Assembly (NCBI RefSeq): GCF_902832885.1
Contig: NZ_CADFDK010000027.1
Location: 1 to 32,196 of the forward strand
Reading direction: 5' to 3'
From: Burkholderia seminalis DSM 23518
Lineage (GTDB): Bacteria; Pseudomonadota; Gammaproteobacteria; Burkholderiales; Burkholderiaceae
Length of the DNA: 32,196 nucleotides
Shown: positions 28,562 to 32,196 of the stretch, piece after piece
Numbering within the stretch: position 1 is the stretch's first letter
How the letters are laid out: each line of letters starts with the position of its first letter
Translations under genes and position numbers: made by a program
The notes under the pieces: model-generated
What the model was told of the DNA's origin: nothing
What the model saw: only the letters and a program-made list of their open reading frames with translations
Databases searched by the model: none

Positions 28562-28937
28562 GTCGGGACGGACGGGCCGCGGGTGCCGCGGCGCGCGAAG
28601 GCGAACGGTTGAACTGTGTCATGCGACTGTTCTCTGTGTGACATGCGGATGAAGGACGTTGCGCGGGCATCGCGCAACGGGCCGCGGCAGCGGCGGCCGG
28701 CCGCCCGGCGCGTGACCTGCCCGCACCGCGTAACGTCGTCGAGCATGCAATCTAGCAGCTTCGGCGGGTCTTTGGAACACGTATCGACAATCTGTCATTC
28801 GAATGCGTCAAACGGGGACGGAATTTGCGCGCCGCCCGCGCAGCTGTACTCCTGGCGCCCGCGGCGCTGTGCTCTTGAGCGTGCGTGCCGCGTGCAGTAG
28901 ATTAGGTCCCGCTACGCCGCCGACGAGGAGCGTCATC
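28562..28937. promoter_or_regulatory. Divergent intergenic region between DyP/encapsulin operon and HTH-only regulator
   Basis: 376 bp between divergent genes. On the minus strand, TTCCAA (28772-28777) and TAGATT (28749-28754) are spaced 17 bp apart and could be the encapsulin-operon promoter. Both are imperfect matches. A short inverted repeat GACA-ATC-TGTC lies just upstream at 28786-28796. No OxyR or Fur consensus was recognised. GAGGAG at 28924-28929 is the ribosome-binding site of the regulator gene. Confidence 0.4.
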
Positions 28938-29300
28938 ATGAACCTGCTGGAAGCGATGCGCGTGTTTGTCGCCGTGGTCGAGCACGGCGGGCTGTCCGGC
29001 GCCGCGGCCGACCTGCAGTTGCGCGAGGCGCAGGTGCGCGACCGGCTCGACTCGCTCGAACGTTATCTCGGCTGCCGGCTGCTGCTGTGCCGCGAACCCG
29101 GCGACGTCGCCTGCACCGACGCGGGCGACGCGTTCCACGTGTGCTGCCGCCGCACGCTGTCCGCGGTCGAGCAGGCGACCGGCGCGGCTCATCCGCCGCA
29201 GGCGCCGCAGGCGCGTGACGGCGCGCATCGCCCCGCGCGTTGCTCCGATTTGCCGCCGCCCGGCGCCACCCACGCTTCATCACACCGACTGTCGCCTTGA
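28938..29300 (+). CDS. LysR-type DNA-binding domain without effector domain
   Basis: 120-residue protein. Residues 1-60 are a LysR winged helix-turn-helix (MNLLEAMRVFVAVVEHGGLS, then ...VRDRLDSLERYLGCRLL). A short helix (about 70-85) follows, and then a disordered Pro/His/Arg tail. The 200-residue effector-binding domain of LysR proteins is absent. The recognition helix is atypical (LREAQVRDRLDSLE in place of the usual S-x-S-x-I pattern). The ATG at 28938 has GAGGAG upstream. It is divergent from the DyP/encapsulin operon and could control it. It may be a decayed gene or a genuine mini-regulator. Its TGA overlaps a TTG start of the next gene. Confidence 0.75.
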   Translation: MNLLEAMRVFVAVVEHGGLSGAAADLQLREAQVRDRLDSLERYLGCRLLLCREPGDVACTDAGDAFHVCCRRTLSAVEQATGAAHPPQAPQARDGAHRPARCSDLPPPGATHASSHRLSP

Positions 29301-29746
29301 ATACGTCCGCCCTGTCCCGTTCGCCATCCGAGCGCATCCGCCGCCGCTTCGGTCATTTTCTTCACGCGGCCGAGCTGGCCGGGCTGATCGTGATCGGCCT
29401 CGCGACCGCGTTCGCGATGGTGCAGGAAGCGTGGAAGGTCGTGCTCGCGGGCGAGGTGTCGCTGACCGACCTGCTGCTGATGTTCCTGTATCTCGAAGTG
29501 CTCGCGATGGACGTGCGTTACCTGCGGCTCGGCCGGCTGCCCGTGCGGTTTCCGCTGTTCATTGCGATGACGTCGCTCGCGCGCGACCTGATCCTGCGCG
29601 GCGCGACCGACAGCCCCGAGCGGATGCTGATGACGACCTTCGGCATCGTGCTGCTCGCGGTCGGCGTGCTGATCCTGAGTTTCGGTCAGCATCGTTTCCC
29701 GGCCGACGTCGACGATGTCGAGGACGACGTCCATGCGCGCAGGTGA
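29297..29746 (+). CDS. PsiE-like phosphate-starvation-inducible membrane protein
   Basis: 149-residue membrane protein of the PsiE family. Four hydrophobic helices are visible (AELAGLIVIGLATAFAMV; SLTDLLLMFLYLEVLAM; PLFIAMTSLARDL; TTFGIVLLAVGVLILSF), with the conserved LYLEVLAMDVRY stretch. The likeliest start is TTG at 29297-29299, which overlaps the previous TGA (TTGA). No Shine-Dalgarno is visible, so translation would be coupled. An upstream TTG at 29240 is less likely because the extra residues are not membrane- or family-like. E. coli PsiE is induced by phosphate starvation but its function is unknown. Confidence 0.8.
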   Translation: MNTSALSRSPSERIRRRFGHFLHAAELAGLIVIGLATAFAMVQEAWKVVLAGEVSLTDLLLMFLYLEVLAMDVRYLRLGRLPVRFPLFIAMTSLARDLILRGATDSPERMLMTTFGIVLLAVGVLILSFGQHRFPADVDDVEDDVHARR

Positions 29747-29795
29747 AGGGCCGCCAGCCACCGATCAACGCACCGTCTCCGCAGGAGGACGCCGC

Positions 29796-29993
29796 ATGAA
29801 CACGCAGAACGTCGACACGAAACAGGCGATCGAACGGCAGCACGCGGCGTCGCACGCGTACCGCCTGGCGCGCGACGCGTACGATGCCGACCCGGCACGC
29901 GTGCGCGCGCCGGCCGTCGCGGCGCTGCAGCAGGCGGCCGCGCACGCGTACGCCGATGCGGTTGGTGCGCGCGTCGCGGCAACCGGCATCTGA
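29796..29993 (+). CDS. Small alanine-rich helical protein, 65 residues
   Basis: 65-residue protein starting MNTQNVDTKQAIERQHAASH. It is rich in Ala and His and looks fully helical, with no membrane segment or Cys. A strong AGGAGG sits seven bases before the ATG at 29796, which supports translation. I recognise no family. It lies 50 bp after the PsiE-like gene and 68 bp before a DUF1269-type gene, in a run of small same-strand genes that may form one stress-related operon. Confidence 0.7.
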   Translation: MNTQNVDTKQAIERQHAASHAYRLARDAYDADPARVRAPAVAALQQAAAHAYADAVGARVAATGI

Positions 29994-30061
29994 AGCGAAT
30001 TCCGGCGTGCCGCACGCGGGGCGGCGGCCATTTCCGATCATCCAACCGAGCGAGGGTTCGA

Positions 30062-30517
30062 ATGACCAGGCAACTGATCGTCGCCGTGTTCGGCAGCGTC
30101 GACACGGCCCGCCAGGCCGCGAACGATTTCGAGGCGCTGTCGGAGAAGAACGAAGGATTCCACATCGAGAACGGCGTCGTCGTCGAGAAGGACGCGGCCG
30201 GCAAGCTTGCGGTGCTCGCGGCCGAATCCCGGCCGTTCAAGGGCGGCGTGATCGGTGCGATCGCGGGCGGCCTGCTCGGCCTGCTTGCCGGGCCGCTCGG
30301 CGTGGTCACGGGCATGGCCGCAGGCGCGGGTGCGGGCATCCTCGCCGATGCGGCCGGCAATGCGCTGCTCGATGGCAGCTTCGTCGAGACGGTGGCCGCG
30401 CGGCTCGCGCCCGGCAGCGTCGCGGTCATCGTCGAGGCGAAGGAAGACACGCCGTTTTCGGTCGACAACGTCGTGACGGGATTCGGCGGCAAGGTCTTCC
30501 GTCAGGCGCTCGGTTGA
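30062..30517 (+). CDS. DUF1269-type protein with glycine-zipper hydrophobic core
   Basis: 151-residue protein. An N-terminal alpha/beta part (MTRQLIVAVFGSVDTARQAA) precedes a Gly-rich hydrophobic segment (about residues 60-95, GGVIGAIAGGLLGLLAGPLG, then ...AAGAGAGILADAAG) with a glycine-zipper pattern. A C-terminal alpha/beta part (VAVIVEAKEDTPF) follows. This is the layout of DUF1269 proteins, which are membrane-associated and of unknown function. It lies between two small unknown genes on the same strand, 34 bp before the next. Confidence 0.85.
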   Translation: MTRQLIVAVFGSVDTARQAANDFEALSEKNEGFHIENGVVVEKDAAGKLAVLAAESRPFKGGVIGAIAGGLLGLLAGPLGVVTGMAAGAGAGILADAAGNALLDGSFVETVAARLAPGSVAVIVEAKEDTPFSVDNVVTGFGGKVFRQALG

Positions 30518-30551
30518 GCGCGCCTTTTTCGAACCGATTCGGGAGAACCGC

Positions 30552-30806
30552 ATGCGCATCGATCAATCCTACCGGCGCTTCGACATCGCCGCGACGCTCG
30601 CGCCGCTGCCCGGCAACGGCAACCGCGCGATCGCGACCGTCGACGTGACGACCGACGATCCGGCCCGCCTCGCCGATCTCGGCACGGGCCAGTTCCTGCA
30701 GATCCGCAAGTGGGTCGAGTCGAACGACATCGCGCTGCTGACGGTGGTGTTCGACGAGTGCAAGGTCGCGATCGACCACTACGCGGACAACGTCGACGAC
30801 GCGTGA
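30552..30806 (+). CDS. Unrecognised 84-residue protein
   Basis: 84-residue protein beginning MRIDQSYRRFDIAATLAPLP and ending in an acidic tail. It alternates strand-like segments (AIATVDVTT, IALLTVVFDECKVAI) and looks like a small alpha/beta protein without membrane segments. One cysteine. GGGAGA lies just before the ATG at 30552, so it is very likely translated. I recognise no family. It follows the DUF1269-type gene by 34 bp and is probably the last gene of this small-protein run. Confidence 0.75.
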   Translation: MRIDQSYRRFDIAATLAPLPGNGNRAIATVDVTTDDPARLADLGTGQFLQIRKWVESNDIALLTVVFDECKVAIDHYADNVDDA

Positions 30807-31096
30807 GGGCACGCGGGCCTGCGCGGGCCCGCGCCGTCGCGTGTGAATCTGTTCACCACGCCGGCCGGATTTGGCGTTTCCTCGCCAAACTGTCACTTAC
30901 ATTCGTCGAAATGACGCAGTAGCATGCCGAACCTTGTCTTGATGAGATTCGCATTGCTATCCGCCTTCAATTTCGATAACGGACGAGGTTCGAACCGGGA
31001 TACCCGCTCCCCGGCGCCGCTATCCGGCTTCGTCCATCGACGCGGCCATGCCGCCGATGCGTCGCCGGCCGGTTCACCGCTGGCGGGGCGAGGCGG
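30807..31096. promoter_or_regulatory. Upstream region of the MocR gene with two perfect inverted repeats
   Basis: Two perfect inverted repeats lie 13 bp apart: GTGAA-TCTG-TTCAC (30843-30856) and TTTGGCG-TTTCCT-CGCCAAA (30870-30889). They sit about 210-255 bp before the MocR start, in a spacer with no other gene. They may be regulator-binding sites. Alternatively the second hairpin may terminate the small-gene run, though it lacks a T-run. The A/T-richer part at 30895-30985 may hold the promoter. Confidence 0.5.
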
Positions 31097-32196
31097 ATGA
31101 AGCTCTACGAGAAATTTGCAAACGACGTAGAGCGACTCATCCGGCAGGGCGTATATCGACACGGCGATCGTGTGCCGTCGGTGCGGCAGGCGAGCCAGCA
31201 GCACCGGATCAGCATCACGACCGTGCTGCACGCGTACCTGTTGCTGGAAAGCCGCGGGCTGATGGAAAGCCGGCCGCAGTCGGGTTATTTCGTGAACCTG
31301 CGCCGCGACGACGGCCACGCGCCGGTGCGCGAGCTGCGGCCGTCGAAGCCGATCGCGATCTCGTCGTCGGTCGACGTGAGCCGGCTCGTGCTGTCGACGC
31401 TGCGTTCGATCGGCACGGACGACGCGGTGCCGCTGGGCTCGCCGTATCCGGACCCGAGCCTGTTTCCGTTCGAGAAGCTGAACCGCTACGCGTATGCGGC
31501 CGGCCGCGACAAGTCGCTGTGGGGCGTGACGGACGGGCTGCCGCCCGGCCATCCGCGCCTGATTCGGCAGATCGCGCGCCGCTACCTGGAAAACGGGATG
31601 TCGGTGGACCCGAACGAGATCATCGTGACGGTGGGCGCGACGGAGGCGATCAACCTGTGCCTGCAGGCGGTGGCGAAGCCGGGCGACACGATCGCGGTGG
31701 AATCGCCGACGTTCTACGCGATGCTGCATGCGATCGAGCGGATGGGGATGAAGGCGATCGAGGTCGCGACGCATCCGGAGTACGGGATCGACATCGCGGC
31801 GCTGGCCGCGATCGCGAAGTCGCAGCCGATCGCGGCGTGCATGGTGATGCCGAACTTCCAGAACCCGCTCGGCTTTCAGATGCCCGACGAGCGCAAGCGC
31901 GAACTGGTTGAGTTTGCAACGAAAACCGGCATGCCGATCATCGAGAACGGCGTGTACAACGAGCTGTATTTCGGCGATACGCATCCGAGTTCGCTGAAGT
32001 CCTACGACCGGACCGGGATCGTGCTGCATTGCTCGTCGTTCTCGAAGAGCCTGACGGCCGCGTACCGGATCGGCTGGGCGTTGCCGGGCCGCTATCGCGA
32101 TCAGGTCGAGAAGCTGAAGTTCCTGAACACGCTCGCGACGCCGTCGCTGCCGCAACTGGCGATCGCGGAGTTTCTCGAACGCGACGGCTACGAGCA
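31097..32196 (+). CDS. MocR-type GntR/aminotransferase regulator, N-terminal part (runs off window)
   Basis: The first 366 codons of a PLP-dependent MocR regulator. A GntR winged helix (about residues 1-75, with VPSVRQASQQHRISITTVL) is joined to a fold-type I aminotransferase domain with MPNFQNPLG and the PLP lysine Lys317 in SSFSKSLTAAYRIGW. The ATG at 31097 has an AGGCGG purine stretch before it. The reading frame leaves the window two bases into a codon and continues exactly at base 93 of the window through the 92-bp repeat, giving 474 residues. MocR proteins usually regulate a nearby amino-acid, vitamin B6 or transport gene. The target is unclear here. Confidence 0.93.
   Translation, partial: MKLYEKFANDVERLIRQGVYRHGDRVPSVRQASQQHRISITTVLHAYLLLESRGLMESRPQSGYFVNLRRDDGHAPVRELRPSKPIAISSSVDVSRLVLSTLRSIGTDDAVPLGSPYPDPSLFPFEKLNRYAYAAGRDKSLWGVTDGLPPGHPRLIRQIARRYLENGMSVDPNEIIVTVGATEAINLCLQAVAKPGDTIAVESPTFYAMLHAIERMGMKAIEVATHPEYGIDIAALAAIAKSQPIAACMVMPNFQNPLGFQMPDERKRELVEFATKTGMPIIENGVYNELYFGDTHPSSLKSYDRTGIVLHCSSFSKSLTAAYRIGWALPGRYRDQVEKLKFLNTLATPSLPQLAIAEFLERDGYE
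32105..32196. repeat. Right copy of 92-bp exact terminal direct repeat
   Basis: Identical to bases 1-92 and in the same orientation and reading frame. See the left copy. The repeat ends exactly at the window edge, as expected from an assembly or circularisation overlap and not from two diverged paralogues. Confidence 0.97.

Overview
The window is GC-rich DNA with densely packed genes. Codon use and protein sequences look like the Burkholderia cepacia complex (beta-proteobacteria), judged from family resemblance only. I see no rRNA, tRNA, CRISPR array, transposase, phage, plasmid replication or conjugation gene. The first 92 bases are repeated exactly as the last 92 bases (1-92 = 32105-32196). 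If the ends are joined through this overlap, one intact 474-codon MocR-type regulator is rebuilt. The window therefore behaves as a closed ring, or as one unit of a tandem array, of about 32,104 bp. Nothing in the gene content explains self-replication, so an assembly overlap or a chromosomal tandem amplification must be considered first.

Layout. (1) 1-2995: end of the MocR regulator, a LysR regulator divergent from a class III aminotransferase, then a frameshifted stump of an enoyl-CoA hydratase gene. (2) 3003-7341, minus strand: a molybdenum-cofactor block in transcription order fdhD-moeA, then moaA-moaE-moaD. The fdhD start region carries an out-of-frame C8 tract. (3) 7748-11240: a cyanide-insensitive-type bd oxidase pair (cydA/cioA, cydB/cioB) and a bestrophin-family membrane protein. 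(4) 11334-13683: a VOC-fold protein, tryptophanyl-tRNA synthetase, a possible small membrane protein and a decayed DUF1016 (YhcG-type) gene. (5) 13850-20339: an apparent catabolic module made of a flavin monooxygenase, a RidA-type deaminase, a DUF1028 protein, an M20 deacylase, a LysR regulator and an NCS1 permease, with substrate unknown. (6) 20442-25684, minus strand: a YdeP/FdhF-type molybdopterin oxidoreductase and a ClpG/ClpK-like AAA+ disaggregase with an N-terminal Cys/His cluster. (7) 26305-28561, minus strand: an encapsulin nanocompartment operon (DyP peroxidase with a C-terminal targeting peptide, encapsulin shell, and an unrecognised 89-residue protein). A LysR-type DNA-binding domain without an effector domain lies divergently upstream. 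(8) 28938-30806: that mini-regulator, a PsiE-like membrane protein and three small stress-type or unknown proteins. (9) 31097-end: start of the MocR gene.

Working together. The cofactor genes (moaA/E/D, moeA, fdhD) can supply and sulfurate the cofactor for the YdeP-type oxidoreductase. The bd oxidase, DyP encapsulin and ClpG disaggregase suggest a region rich in respiratory, oxidative and protein-damage stress functions. The most interesting parts are the encapsulin operon with its unexplained third gene and HTH-only regulator, the uncharacterised N-compound catabolic module, and the terminal repeat.
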